DNA of 36,589 nucleotides from Sphingobacteriales bacterium (GTDB taxonomy: Bacteria > Bacteroidota > Bacteroidia > UKL13-3). The position numbers and the translations under genes were made by a program. Under the pieces are notes generated by a model. The model saw nothing but the letters and a program-made list of their open reading frames with translations, did no database searches and was not told where the DNA came from. This document shows positions 18,211-27,121 of this stretch, one piece after another (within the stretch, counting starts at the first letter, position 1; each line of letters opens with the position of its first letter). Where the stretch lies: contig JAJTEN010000021.1 of the NCBI GenBank assembly GCA_021298155.1, forward strand, positions 1-36,589, read 5' to 3'.

Positions 18211-20661
18211 ATGAAACTAAAAAAAATAATATCCCTATTATTCCTCACATTTTTAGTCCTTCAAAACAATTTGAAGGCTCAAGAAGATTATGAAAAAGAT
18301 AGCTTAGAAAGTTTATTGCCCTATGCAAACGACCTTCAAAGAGCGGATATACTCAATGGTCTGGCCAATTGTATTAGGGACCTAGATTCTGCCAAAGCAT
18401 ACAGATATGCGTTTCAGGCCTATACTATATCGGCTAAACGCTCTTATTGTAAGGGAAAAGCCAATGCCATCCTAACCCTTGGACTGCTAGAAAAAAATAA
18501 AGGAAATTTGGCTCAGGCCAGAATTCATTATCTAAACGGCTTGCTGCTGGGTTTACAATGCAATGAACTTTCTGCCATTTCCTTTGCTTACAATTGTTTG
18601 GGAAATTTAAGCTTTTTAAAAAGTGATTATAAAAAAAGTATTCAATACTATATCGCATCTGTAAAAATTTCAGAACAAATTGGTGATAGAAGAAGGGCTG
18701 CAAAAACATATAATAATATTGGCTCTATCATGCTGGAACTAGAAAAATTAAGGCCAGCCGAAGAATACTTTTTGAGAGCACTAGATTTATATAAAGGAAG
18801 CGACAATAAACTTGTAATTGCCAAAATAGAAAATAACTTAGCTAATATTTATCAAAACAGAGGATACGACTTAAAAGCACTTTACCATTACCTAAATGCC
18901 TTGGAAGTATTTAGAGCCAAAAGCAGCGCATCTGATGTATCTGCTGCATTGGGAAATATAGGCCTGGTCTATCTAAAAAGGAATCAGGTAAAAAAAGCAA
19001 TGCCATTCCTACATGAGTCGTTCAATCTCGACTTGCAAATCAATAATCCTAGCTCTTTAATGATTAGCATTTCAAATTTAGTAGAAGCCTATTTATTGAT
19101 TGGAAAATACGACTCCAGCCTATATTATTTAAATCTAGGTTTACAGGTGAATAAAGCAAAACCTAATATTTCAAAAATTGCGGGATTGTATGATTCGGCG
19201 GCTGAACTATTCGGTAAGCTCAATGTAAAGGCAAAACAAGATTCTTTTTACAATCTATACCTACAAACAAAAAAAGAATATGTAGGAAGTGAGAAACATA
19301 CAGAAATTAATATTGCAACCAATCAATTTGAAAAGGAACGCAGAGAACAAAAAATTAGGTTAAGCGAGAAGGAAAAAGAGATAAATGAACTTCGCCAGAT
19401 TGAACAAACATTAAAAGATGATTTTCTATGGTTAATTGGCATTCTTAGCAGTATTTTTATTTTAATAGTATTAGGCCTTATTCTATACTTAATTCATATT
19501 GTCAAACAGAACAAAAAACTTAAGTTAAGCAACAAAACCAACAGCCGTATTTTACATCAACTTAACCATGGAATTAGAACCCCGCTAAATGGGATAGTTG
19601 GCATTAGTCGGTTAGCCAGTGATAGCCATTCAATGCTTAACTTTAAAGAAATAGCAGATTATTTAAATCTTGGTGGAGAAGAATTGGTTTTAATGTTAAA
19701 TAACCTACATGTTTATCAGCAAATAGAGCGCCATGAAGCACATCTGATTTCTGCACCTTTTGATTTAATTCAAGCCCTAGATGAGCTTTTTATGGCCTTT
19801 AAGCCTATTTGTAAGAGTAAAGGATTATTATTTAATCAGAGACCCTTATCAGGAATTCCAAGAATGGTAAATGGAGATAAGCAAAAATTGATGATATTAG
19901 TTCAAAATCTCCTTAGCCATGCTGTGCAAGAAACAAAAAAGGGCATTGTAAAAATTGAAGTTGAACAAATTGAATCATTCATTAAAGACCAAAAGAAATA
20001 TAGTACCCTTCAATTTTCAGTTACAGATGAAGGTGCCGGACTCAGTGAAAAAGAGATCAAACACATCTTTAAAGAAACTTCTAAACATATTCATTTCAAT
20101 ATTAGTTCAGGAATTGGGTTCAAAAACATAAAAACCCTGAGCGATTTAATGAAAGGCAAAATTAAAGTAGTTTCGGAAAAAGGAGTAGGTAGCACGTTTA
20201 TTTTTGAAATAGATCTTGAGCTTGCGGAAGACAATGAAGTATTAATAAATCACAATAGACTTGGCCAATTACCGCACAACCCAACTAACTGTAATATTCT
20301 TGTTGTAGAAAGCCACCCTGCAAGTCAATATCTACTCTCAAAAATCTTAGAATTAGCAGGCTACGCTGTTACGCCGGCAGATAATGGATTAAAGGCACTC
20401 AGTTTTTTAAAGAAATTTAAATTCGACCTCATTATCATGAATCTGCACATGCCCGTTTTGAATGGGATAGAAACTGCAACATTAATCAGAAATTCAAATG
20501 ATTATGAGAAGAATAGAACCATCCCAATCATCGCTATTTCGGCTCAAGATGATTCAACAGAAAAGAAAAAATGTTTTGAAATTGGAATAAATGAATGTTT
20601 GAATGAACCAATTAAAAAAGAAATTTTAACTAAAGCAATTCATAATCAGCTAAATAAATAA
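18211..20661 (+). CDS. TPR hybrid histidine kinase with degraded catalytic sites (probable pseudo-kinase)
   Basis: 816 residues. Signal peptide 1-24; about seven TPR-like helical repeats (30-330) in the periplasm; a charged coiled coil (about 365-395); one membrane helix (about 403-430, LWLIGILSSIFILIVLGLIL); then a HisKA-like region, HATPase and receiver. The H-box reads NHGIRTPLNG: His453 is kept but the usual Glu after it is Gly454. The N-box reads QNLLSHA, with His570 in place of the Mg-binding Asn. The G1 box DEGAG (606-610) and a GIGF G2 loop remain. In the receiver (about 693-815) the phospho-Asp is Asn744 (IIMNLHMPVLNG), the conserved Lys is Glu799 (LNEPI), and the acidic pair is Glu700-Ser701. 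It is flanked by the CMD gene and sucD, with no cognate regulator adjacent. Confidence 0.85.
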   Translation: MKLKKIISLLFLTFLVLQNNLKAQEDYEKDSLESLLPYANDLQRADILNGLANCIRDLDSAKAYRYAFQAYTISAKRSYCKGKANAILTLGLLEKNKGNLAQARIHYLNGLLLGLQCNELSAISFAYNCLGNLSFLKSDYKKSIQYYIASVKISEQIGDRRRAAKTYNNIGSIMLELEKLRPAEEYFLRALDLYKGSDNKLVIAKIENNLANIYQNRGYDLKALYHYLNALEVFRAKSSASDVSAALGNIGLVYLKRNQVKKAMPFLHESFNLDLQINNPSSLMISISNLVEAYLLIGKYDSSLYYLNLGLQVNKAKPNISKIAGLYDSAAELFGKLNVKAKQDSFYNLYLQTKKEYVGSEKHTEINIATNQFEKERREQKIRLSEKEKEINELRQIEQTLKDDFLWLIGILSSIFILIVLGLILYLIHIVKQNKKLKLSNKTNSRILHQLNHGIRTPLNGIVGISRLASDSHSMLNFKEIADYLNLGGEELVLMLNNLHVYQQIERHEAHLISAPFDLIQALDELFMAFKPICKSKGLLFNQRPLSGIPRMVNGDKQKLMILVQNLLSHAVQETKKGIVKIEVEQIESFIKDQKKYSTLQFSVTDEGAGLSEKEIKHIFKETSKHIHFNISSGIGFKNIKTLSDLMKGKIKVVSEKGVGSTFIFEIDLELAEDNEVLINHNRLGQLPHNPTNCNILVVESHPASQYLLSKILELAGYAVTPADNGLKALSFLKKFKFDLIIMNLHMPVLNGIETATLIRNSNDYEKNRTIPIIAISAQDDSTEKKKCFEIGINECLNEPIKKEILTKAIHNQLNK

Positions 20662-20724
20662 TTTTATTTTGGCCTAAATTTTTTGAAAAAATAGTTCATA
20701 TTTGCGAGCTCTAAAATTGAAGTT

Positions 20725-21606
20725 ATGTCAGTACTAGTAGATAAAAATTCTAAGGTGATTGTTCAAGGATTCACCGGCAGTGAGGGAAGTTTCCATGCAC
20801 AGCAAATGATTGAATATGGCACCAATTTAGTTGGTGGCGTAACACCAGGTAAAGGAGGTCAGACACACCTCGATAAACCAGTATTTAATACGGTTGCAGA
20901 CGCAGTTGAAAAGGCTGGAGCCAATGTTTCAATTATATTTGTTCCACCAGCATTTGCCGCAGATGCCATAATGGAGGCTGCAGAAGCTGGGATCAAAGTA
21001 ATTGTATGTATTACAGAAGGCATACCAGTAAATGATATGATTGCCGTAAAAGAATATATCAAGTCAAGAAACTGCACCTTAATTGGTCCGAATTGCCCTG
21101 GCGTTATTACTCCAGGTGAGGCCAAAGTAGGCATTATGCCAGGATTTGTTTTTAAACCAGGTAGAATTGGTATTGTATCTAAATCGGGCACCCTTACCTA
21201 TGAAGCCGCAGATCAAGTGGTGAAAGCAGGTTTAGGAATTAGCACTGCAATCGGTATTGGTGGTGATCCAATTATTGGAACTCCTACAAAAGATGCGGTT
21301 GAACTATTAATGAACGACCCAGAAACTGACGCAATCATTATGATTGGTGAAATTGGTGGAAGTTATGAAGCAGATGCTGCACGTTGGATTAAAGCCAATG
21401 GAAATAAAAAACCAGTAGTTGGTTTCATCGCCGGCCAAACGGCACCTCCGGGAAGAAGAATGGGACATGCTGGTGCCATTATTGGAGGAAAAGATGATAC
21501 CGCAGCAGCTAAAATGGCCATTATGGCGGAATGTGGAATTCATGTAGTGGATTCACCTGCTGAAATTGGATCGGCCATGCTTAAAGCGATACAAGCCAAG
21601 GCATAA
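20725..21606 (+). CDS. sucD: Succinate--CoA ligase [ADP-forming] subunit alpha
   Basis: 293 residues, close to E. coli SucD (289). TCA-cycle subunit that binds CoA and carries the phosphohistidine; pairs with Suc[18 protein letters not shown] (16-32) and GGVTPGKGG (37-45) form the CoA-binding Rossmann region. [12 protein letters not shown] (121-132) and SKSGTLTYE (152-160) follow, and the active-site His248 lies in [18 protein letters not shown] replaces the FHSQQ/THSEQ seen elsewhere. No sucC is next to it; the two genes are often apart in Bacteroidota. A hairpin terminator follows at 21627-21671, so this is the end of a transcription unit. The 63-base upstream gap contains a weak promoter-like CATATTTG (20697-20704). 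Confidence 0.96.
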   Translation: MSVLVDKNSKVIVQGFTGSEGSFHAQQMIEYGTNLVGGVTPGKGGQTHLDKPVFNTVADAVEKAGANVSIIFVPPAFAADAIMEAAEAGIKVIVCITEGIPVNDMIAVKEYIKSRNCTLIGPNCPGVITPGEAKVGIMPGFVFKPGRIGIVSKSGTLTYEAADQVVKAGLGISTAIGIGGDPIIGTPTKDAVELLMNDPETDAIIMIGEIGGSYEADAARWIKANGNKKPVVGFIAGQTAPPGRRMGHAGAIIGGKDDTAAAKMAIMAECGIHVVDSPAEIGSAMLKAIQAKA

Positions 21607-21626
21607 TCAACGCCTATTCAAAATAT

Positions 21627-21671
21627 AAAGCCGTAAAAGATTTATTTCTCTTGCGGCTTTTTCTTTTTTGT
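21627..21671 (+). terminator. Rho-independent terminator after sucD
   Basis: AAAGCCGTAAAAGA (21627-21640) pairs with TCTCTTGCGGCTTT (21647-21660) with one G-U wobble and one mismatch, followed by a T-rich run (21661-21670). It lies 20 bases past the sucD stop. Confidence 0.88.
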
Positions 21672-21723
21672 TTTCATTTGTTCAGTAATAATCTAAATTG
21701 CATACTCGTTTTTACCCATATAT

Positions 21724-22515
21724 ATGAATCTAATTAACACAAGCTTATTTACGCCAAGCAACCTTGCCCAAATGAAATCATCATTTGCAGAGGCAAAACC
21801 ATACAAACACCTGGTAATTGATGGCATTTTAAATCCAGAATTTGCTGAAGAAATATTTGCCGCATTCCCCAAAGAAGAGGCATTTAACAAACGATATAAA
21901 GGTGTAAATGAATTTAAAGCTGAAGGTTCAAATTTTGAAGATTTCCCTGCCATTTTCAGTCAACTAAAAGAAGCATTTCATTCTAAAGAATGGTGTGAAA
22001 TAATGAGTGAAATAACAGGGATAAACGAATTATTTAGTGTGCCAGATGCACTTGGAGGCGGATTACATCAAGGTGGAAATGGCAGCTTTCTAGATATACA
22101 TATCGACTTTAATATCCATGCAGATAGAGGAATTCACCGCAGAGTAAATTTACTTATTTTCTTTAATAAAGATTGGAAAGAAGAATATGGCGGACATACA
22201 GAATTATGGAATGCAGATATGACTCATTTGGATAAAAAAGTATTTCCTGATTTTAACCGTTGTCTCATTTTTGAAACAAACGAAATTAGCTATCATGGAT
22301 ATGCAGCCATTACAGTACCCGAGAATGTTAGTCGCAAATCGTTTTATGCCTATTACTACACCCAATTGAGAGAAGATGCGGTTAAGTATCACGATACAGT
22401 TTTCAAAGCGAGACCAACGGATAGTACCCTTAAAAAAACACTCACACCTATTAAAGAAAATGCCAAAAATTTCATTAAGCGTCAATTAAGAAATTTAGGA
22501 ATTACCTTTAAATAG
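21724..22515 (+). CDS. 2-oxoglutarate/Fe(II)-dependent oxygenase, glycan-locus type
   Basis: 263 residues. A jelly-roll 2OG-FeII_Oxy_3-type domain. Iron ligands: HxD at His126-Asp128 (LDIHIDF) and distal His191 (SYHGYAAI); the 2-oxoglutarate-binding Arg is probably Arg204 (SRKSFYAYYYT). The N-terminal half (KPYKHLVIDGILNPEFAEEIFAAFP) is typical of prolyl-hydroxylase-like oxygenases that occur in LPS and capsule loci. No signal peptide is seen; it is likely a cytoplasmic hydroxylase of a sugar, lipid or protein side chain, with the substrate unknown. It precedes the LIC_10190-type membrane protein by 26 bases and opens the glycan island. Confidence 0.82.
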   Translation: MNLINTSLFTPSNLAQMKSSFAEAKPYKHLVIDGILNPEFAEEIFAAFPKEEAFNKRYKGVNEFKAEGSNFEDFPAIFSQLKEAFHSKEWCEIMSEITGINELFSVPDALGGGLHQGGNGSFLDIHIDFNIHADRGIHRRVNLLIFFNKDWKEEYGGHTELWNADMTHLDKKVFPDFNRCLIFETNEISYHGYAAITVPENVSRKSFYAYYYTQLREDAVKYHDTVFKARPTDSTLKKTLTPIKENAKNFIKRQLRNLGITFK

Positions 22516-22541
22516 TTGCATAAATATCGCTATTTCGTGCT

Positions 22542-24164
22542 ATGTTGTTGAGTTTTTTCTTACTGCTCTTTGGAATTGGCCTTAGCTATTTAATTGGAAA
22601 ATTAAGTTGGGCATTCCTAAAGCGTGGATTTAACTTACCTGAAGAATTTAATTTACATGTAAGCATTTTTCCTATCATTGGCTTGGCGGCTATGAGTCCA
22701 ATCATAGGCGTATACCATCTATTCTTCAAAATAGATTTTTACCTACATGTATTTTTTCTCTGCCTTATTTTATTCAACTATAAACTAATTCATAGTTATT
22801 TGATAGACGCTAGGGTAAATTTAAAAAAAGACCTCCCTATAATGAGTCTCTTAATACTAGGCAGCCTACTTTCTATTATTCTTAGGCCTGGAACAGGAGA
22901 TATTGCAGATTATCATTTACAAGCTATTCAATGGGCTGAACGCTATGCCAATATTCCTGGATTAGGTAATTTTAATAGGCCACTAGCAAATAATAACTGG
23001 TGGTTTAACATGCAGGCTTTTTTGGGGTGCTACCCACTTGGCATAAAATCAGTTTATGTTGGCAACGCTATATTCTTTTGCAGTGCATTTTTATGGTTCC
23101 TTCTTTCTCCTACCATCTCAAAAGCTCAGCAATGGATGCGTTATGTGTATTTATTATTTATGATACTGGCTTTTAAAACAGCTTTTATTGGTGCTGTTAC
23201 CCCAGATATTGTTATCACCTTGTGCTTATATCTATTATTCGATCTTTTCATTTTAGCCCACTTTTACAAAATACATGGCAAAGCTTATTTGGTCCTAAGT
23301 ATATTCCTAATCTGTTGGGCCCTCACGGTTAAGGCTACTGCTATAACCTATGGAATGATTTGTTTACCTGGCTTATATACATTAATCAAACAGAGAGATT
23401 TTAGTGCACTTGTAAAATTAGGATTGATTAGCTCCATTTTTCTTGTTCCATGGCTCATTGGAAATGTGATTGTAAGTGGTTATTTACTTTATCCATTTCA
23501 CCAAATAGACTTATTTAGTTACGACTGGAAATTACCAAGCGAAATCGTGCAATTTGAAACGTTTAGTATTAAAAGTTGGGGTAAAGTGCCTTTTCAAGAT
23601 ATCTATGTTACAGCTTCATTAAGCTTGATAGAATGGCTGCCACTTTGGTTTTTTAAACTAGACCTATTAAATAAATCCTTGGTAATTTCTTTTGTATTGG
23701 CCACACCCGTTATATGGACACTGGTTTGGAAACGAAAAGAAATCTTATGGTTAATGATTTTTGTTTTACTTGGTTTCCTTGTAATATTTATCAATGGCCC
23801 ACACCCACGCTTTCTATTTGGATACATGGTAAGCACATTAGCACTTTTAGCATATATATTGGCTGAAAAATGCACATTTCAATTGGCTAAACCATTTTTA
23901 TATATTCTCACCTGTATTATGGTGTTATTTGTATTGGTAAAAACGATTGTAAAAGGTGATTTGCAGCAAGGATTAATAAAACCTAAACCGTATCCAACAA
24001 GTATATTGGAACCTATTCATTTAAATGGATTTAAAGCATATACCACGCCGCAAGAGGGCATTTGTTGGGATCAATTCCCAAGTACATATTATATGGTACC
24101 TGGAACCAACTTAAGAACAAAGGATGTAGAAGATGGATTTAAGACTACTACCACTGCTTTTTAA
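22542..24164 (+). CDS. Polytopic membrane protein, LIC_10190 family (GT-C-like)
   Basis: 540 residues with about 12 hydrophobic segments through residue about 470 and a soluble C-terminal tail. It contains GDIADYHLQAIQWAERYANIPGLGN (from about residue 119), the hallmark of the LIC_10190/DUF8201-type membrane proteins, which resemble GT-C glycosyltransferases: an acidic and DYH motif in the first loop, then NNWWFNMQA. These occur in O-antigen and glycan loci; a role in transferring or exporting a lipid-linked sugar is plausible but unproven. The ATG at 22542 opens straight into the first membrane segment. Its last 17 bases overlap the convergent GT2 gene. Confidence 0.72.
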   Translation: MLLSFFLLLFGIGLSYLIGKLSWAFLKRGFNLPEEFNLHVSIFPIIGLAAMSPIIGVYHLFFKIDFYLHVFFLCLILFNYKLIHSYLIDARVNLKKDLPIMSLLILGSLLSIILRPGTGDIADYHLQAIQWAERYANIPGLGNFNRPLANNNWWFNMQAFLGCYPLGIKSVYVGNAIFFCSAFLWFLLSPTISKAQQWMRYVYLLFMILAFKTAFIGAVTPDIVITLCLYLLFDLFILAHFYKIHGKAYLVLSIFLICWALTVKATAITYGMICLPGLYTLIKQRDFSALVKLGLISSIFLVPWLIGNVIVSGYLLYPFHQIDLFSYDWKLPSEIVQFETFSIKSWGKVPFQDIYVTASLSLIEWLPLWFFKLDLLNKSLVISFVLATPVIWTLVWKRKEILWLMIFVLLGFLVIFINGPHPRFLFGYMVSTLALLAYILAEKCTFQLAKPFLYILTCIMVLFVLVKTIVKGDLQQGLIKPKPYPTSILEPIHLNGFKAYTTPQEGICWDQFPSTYYMVPGTNLRTKDVEDGFKTTTTAF

Positions 24165-24882
24165 AATCGCCGCGAGAGAAGAATTTTTCTATTAAACAAT
24201 ACAGCAAAATAAAGAAATACCGGCTTCCCATTTCTCTGATTTTAAGGTTGGAAACGCCGTGTTTTCTGTTGGTCCAGCTATTAGGTAACACCGCATAAGA
24301 ATAGCCACGAATAATTGCCTTTAAAGGAATTTCTACTGTTAGGTTAAAATGCGGCGACAAAAACGGCTTTACCCCATCAATGGTTTCACGTCGATATAAT
24401 TTAAAGGCATTGGTTACATCATTATACTTTATCCCAAATAATATTCGAACAATGGTATTAAAAAATCGGTTCAAAAATAATTTATGGCGGGGATAATCAT
24501 AGACTTTACCACCCATACTCCAACGAGTTCCAAATACACAATCGTAGCCCTCTTTCATTTTGTTATAGAACGCAACTAAATCAGCTGGCGAATCACTTAA
24601 ATCTGCCATTACAATGGCTACACAATCGCCGCTAAATCGCTCTAATCCATATCTAATAGCATAGCCAAAACCATTTGGGCCAGCATTGGTATGCACCACT
24701 AAAGTTGTAATTTCTGATTGTAGTTGAGTTAATACTGCTAAAGTATTATCCTTGGAGTTATCATTAACCACAAGAATTTCATGCACAATATTTTCTGCAA
24801 CCAGTTTACTATAAATATGCTGAATTGTTTCTGTTATACCTTCAGCTTCATTATAGGCAGGAATTACTACACTTAATTTCAT
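24148..24882 (-). CDS. Glycosyltransferase family 2, dolichol-phosphate-mannose-synthase-like
   Basis: 244 residues. GT-A fold: VVIPAYNEAEGI (5-16), EILVVNDNSKDNT (35-47), GFGYAIRYGLE (71-81) and the metal-binding region MADLSDSPADL (92-102), which takes the place of the MDADLQHP motif of DPM1/GtrB proteins. The C-terminal part has GTRW (near 118), a late NRKHGVSNLKIREMGSRYF interface region and one hydrophobic stretch. It probably transfers a sugar from a nucleotide to a polyprenyl phosphate or moves it to a glycan. It ends the minus-strand operon after the two epimerases (5-base gap) and overlaps the convergent membrane-protein gene by 17 bases. Confidence 0.87.
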   Translation of the reverse strand: MKLSVVIPAYNEAEGITETIQHIYSKLVAENIVHEILVVNDNSKDNTLAVLTQLQSEITTLVVHTNAGPNGFGYAIRYGLERFSGDCVAIVMADLSDSPADLVAFYNKMKEGYDCVFGTRWSMGGKVYDYPRHKLFLNRFFNTIVRILFGIKYNDVTNAFKLYRRETIDGVKPFLSPHFNLTVEIPLKAIIRGYSYAVLPNSWTNRKHGVSNLKIREMGSRYFFILLYCLIEKFFSRGDFKKQW

Positions 24883-24887
24883 CGATA

Positions 24888-25964
24888 CTAGCAGTCTTTT
24901 ACGATCATTCGTTCATTCATTCTATCATGCATTTCTACTAGCGTAGCCTCTAAATCATATTGCCAATTCCATGTTGGATAATGCGATTTAAATTTATTTA
25001 CATCACTTACATACCATATATGATCCCCAATTCTATTGGTTTCACTATAGCTGTAACTCATTTTTTTACCGCTAATTTTCTCGCACCAATCAATGGCTTC
25101 TAGCATACTACAATTGGCAAATCTTCCACCTCCTGCATTGTAGACCTCACCCATTTTAGGACTTTGGTAAAAATGCCAAAACATGTTTACTAAATCAGCA
25201 CTGTGTATATTATCGCGTACTTGCTTCCCTTGATACCCAAAAATGGTATAATGTGTTCCACTTATGGCACATTTCATCAGGTAGGCTAAAAAACCATGCA
25301 ATTGCGCACCGCTGTGGTTCGGACCAGTAAGACAGCCTCCTCTGAAAACACCCGTTTTCATTCCAAAATATTTTCCATATTCCTGCACCATGATATCGGC
25401 AGCTACTTTACTAGCACCAAACACACTATGCTTGGTTTGATCTATGCTCATGGTTTCATCTATACCATGTTTAAAAAATGCATGATCTTCTGCAATTTCC
25501 CAACGTTTGTCTAACTCAACTAATGGCAAGAAATTAGGCGTATCACCATATACTTTATTGGTAGATGTAAATATAAAAACAGCCTCTGCACAATACAAAC
25601 GGGTTAACTCTAACATGTTTAATGTACCTGTAGCATTAACCCCAAAATCTGTTAATGGTTCTTTGGCAGCCCAATCATGACTAGGTTGCGCAGCCGCATG
25701 TACAATTAGTTTAATGTCGGATCCAAACTCATTAAACACCTTTTCTAAACCAGCATAATCTCTGATATCAATATCGTAGGATTTAAAATTGGGGTATTTT
25801 TCTTCCAAACGATTTTTATTCCAGATAGTAGAGCCATCTGCCCCAAAAAAATACGAGCGCAGATTATTGTCTATACCAATCACCAGGTCGAATTTTTTAG
25901 TAAAAAACTCAACAGATTCTCCCCCAATTAATCCACTGCTTCCTGTTACAACTGCAATATTCAT
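24888..25964 (-). CDS. NAD-dependent epimerase/dehydratase, CDP-paratose 2-epimerase-like, with Phe at the catalytic Tyr
   Basis: 358 residues. Extended SDR. The NAD-binding loop is TGSSGLIG (7-14); the [13 protein letters not shown] segment (132-144) and [14 protein letters not shown] block match CDP-tyvelose/paratose 2-epimerases (RfbE type). The catalytic YxxxK position reads VFGASK (181-186), so Tyr is Phe182 (codon TTT at 25419-25421) while Lys186 is kept. [19 protein letters not shown] (89-107) is a distinct substrate loop. It is 4 bases downstream of the other epimerase gene and 5 bases before GT2. It probably acts on a nucleotide sugar; the direct reaction is unknown, and the Phe suggests altered chemistry or a binding-only role. 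Confidence 0.83.
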   Translation of the reverse strand: MNIAVVTGSSGLIGGESVEFFTKKFDLVIGIDNNLRSYFFGADGSTIWNKNRLEEKYPNFKSYDIDIRDYAGLEKVFNEFGSDIKLIVHAAAQPSHDWAAKEPLTDFGVNATGTLNMLELTRLYCAEAVFIFTSTNKVYGDTPNFLPLVELDKRWEIAEDHAFFKHGIDETMSIDQTKHSVFGASKVAADIMVQEYGKYFGMKTGVFRGGCLTGPNHSGAQLHGFLAYLMKCAISGTHYTIFGYQGKQVRDNIHSADLVNMFWHFYQSPKMGEVYNAGGGRFANCSMLEAIDWCEKISGKKMSYSYSETNRIGDHIWYVSDVNKFKSHYPTWNWQYDLEATLVEMHDRMNERMIVKDC

Positions 25965-25968
25965 TCAA

Positions 25969-27042
25969 TTAATTTAAGATATTTTTCAAATTATGTTCAT
26001 TGGCACGCATCCATTCAAAGGTATCGGCCACCAAATCTTTCATTGTCTTTTGGGGTTTCCAGGCTCCATTATTTACTTGAGCTAAATAACTACAATCGCT
26101 CACATAAATTCGAATATCAGCCGCTCTATTTTCTTGGATGGCATTTATGGTAATTTTATTTCCAGTTACCTCCTCACAGAGCGCAGTAAGCTCTTGCAAA
26201 CTGAAACTACAATCTAGTCCACCACCTACATTCATGGTTTTGCCATTATATATAGCCAAGTTGTGTATTTGGTGATCGATGAGTTGCAATAAATCATCGG
26301 CATGTAATACATCACGCATTTGTTTGCCTGTACCACCATATCCAATATAGGCCAAATTCCCCTTAAAATAATGCCTAGCCAACCAAAGTACCAAAACCCC
26401 TTGATCTACCTTCCCCATTTGCCACGGACCGCTAATTACACCGCAGCGATTTATTATACTTGGTACGTTTTTAAGTTCATTATATTCGGTAATAAGTAAT
26501 TCAGAAGCCAATTTAGTAGTCCCGTAAAAACTTCTACTGCCCGAAAGCGAAAAATGTTCAGTTACTCCTCGAGAAGAAATCCCATTTAAACTTTGCTCAT
26601 TTTTCCAAATAAAACGCGTTGCTAATTCTTCAAAAGATGCCGATTCAAGATTTTTAATTGGATAAATTCTGCTTGTTGAGAGAAAAATAAAAGCAGCCCC
26701 TGTTTTTTGGGCTAATTCTAAACAATGAACAGTACCATTCAGATTAGCTTGAATGAGTGGCATAACAGGTGAATCGATGCCCGACAAAACACTTGGATCA
26801 GCCGAGGCATCAATAATAAAATCTAATTCTGTAAACCCCGACAGATCTTCTTGGTTCCGAATATCGCCATGTAAAAATTCAACACCAGCCTCCTTTAAAC
26901 GCGGCAAGTTGAGCTCAGAACCCCGCCTACGCAAATTATCTAGCGCCACAATATGATAGGCAGGATAGCGGTGCTTTAATCCAATGGCTAAAGTTGAACC
27001 CACAAAACCTGCCCCACCTGTAATTAAAATATGTTTACCCAT
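25969..27042 (-). CDS. NAD-dependent epimerase/dehydratase, CDP-paratose 2-epimerase-like
   Basis: 357 residues. Extended SDR with TGGAGFVG (8-15), ALDNLRRRGSELNLPRL (33-49), LSTSRIYP (121-128) and an intact catalytic Tyr173-Lys177 (FYGTTK). The GKQMRDVLHADDLLQLI block is shared with CDP-paratose/tyvelose 2-epimerases and with the next gene, so the two are paralogous. Differences in the substrate loop (IIDASADPSVLSGIDSP, where such enzymes usually have AAQ) suggest different substrates or a two-step conversion. It is the first gene of the three-gene minus operon. Its start is 61 bases from the divergent membrane-protein start at 27104, or 79 from the preferred ATG at 27122. Confidence 0.85.
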   Translation of the reverse strand: MGKHILITGGAGFVGSTLAIGLKHRYPAYHIVALDNLRRRGSELNLPRLKEAGVEFLHGDIRNQEDLSGFTELDFIIDASADPSVLSGIDSPVMPLIQANLNGTVHCLELAQKTGAAFIFLSTSRIYPIKNLESASFEELATRFIWKNEQSLNGISSRGVTEHFSLSGSRSFYGTTKLASELLITEYNELKNVPSIINRCGVISGPWQMGKVDQGVLVLWLARHYFKGNLAYIGYGGTGKQMRDVLHADDLLQLIDHQIHNLAIYNGKTMNVGGGLDCSFSLQELTALCEEVTGNKITINAIQENRAADIRIYVSDCSYLAQVNNGAWKPQKTMKDLVADTFEWMRANEHNLKNILN

Positions 27043-27074
27043 CTTTTTGTAAGAAGCGCAATTTTAATGAATAG

Positions 27075-27106
27075 TTGCGAATTCTTGATGTTTTTTTGTA
27101 GTATTG
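27075..27106 (+). promoter_or_regulatory. Candidate promoter for the GT-C-like membrane protein
   Basis: TTG at 27075-27077 and TAGTATTG at 27099-27106 are separated by 21 bases, matching the Bacteroidota TTTG-N19-21-TAnnTTTG layout with one mismatch in the -7 box. Confidence 0.45.
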
Positions 27107-27121
27107 GGAAACAAAAACAAA

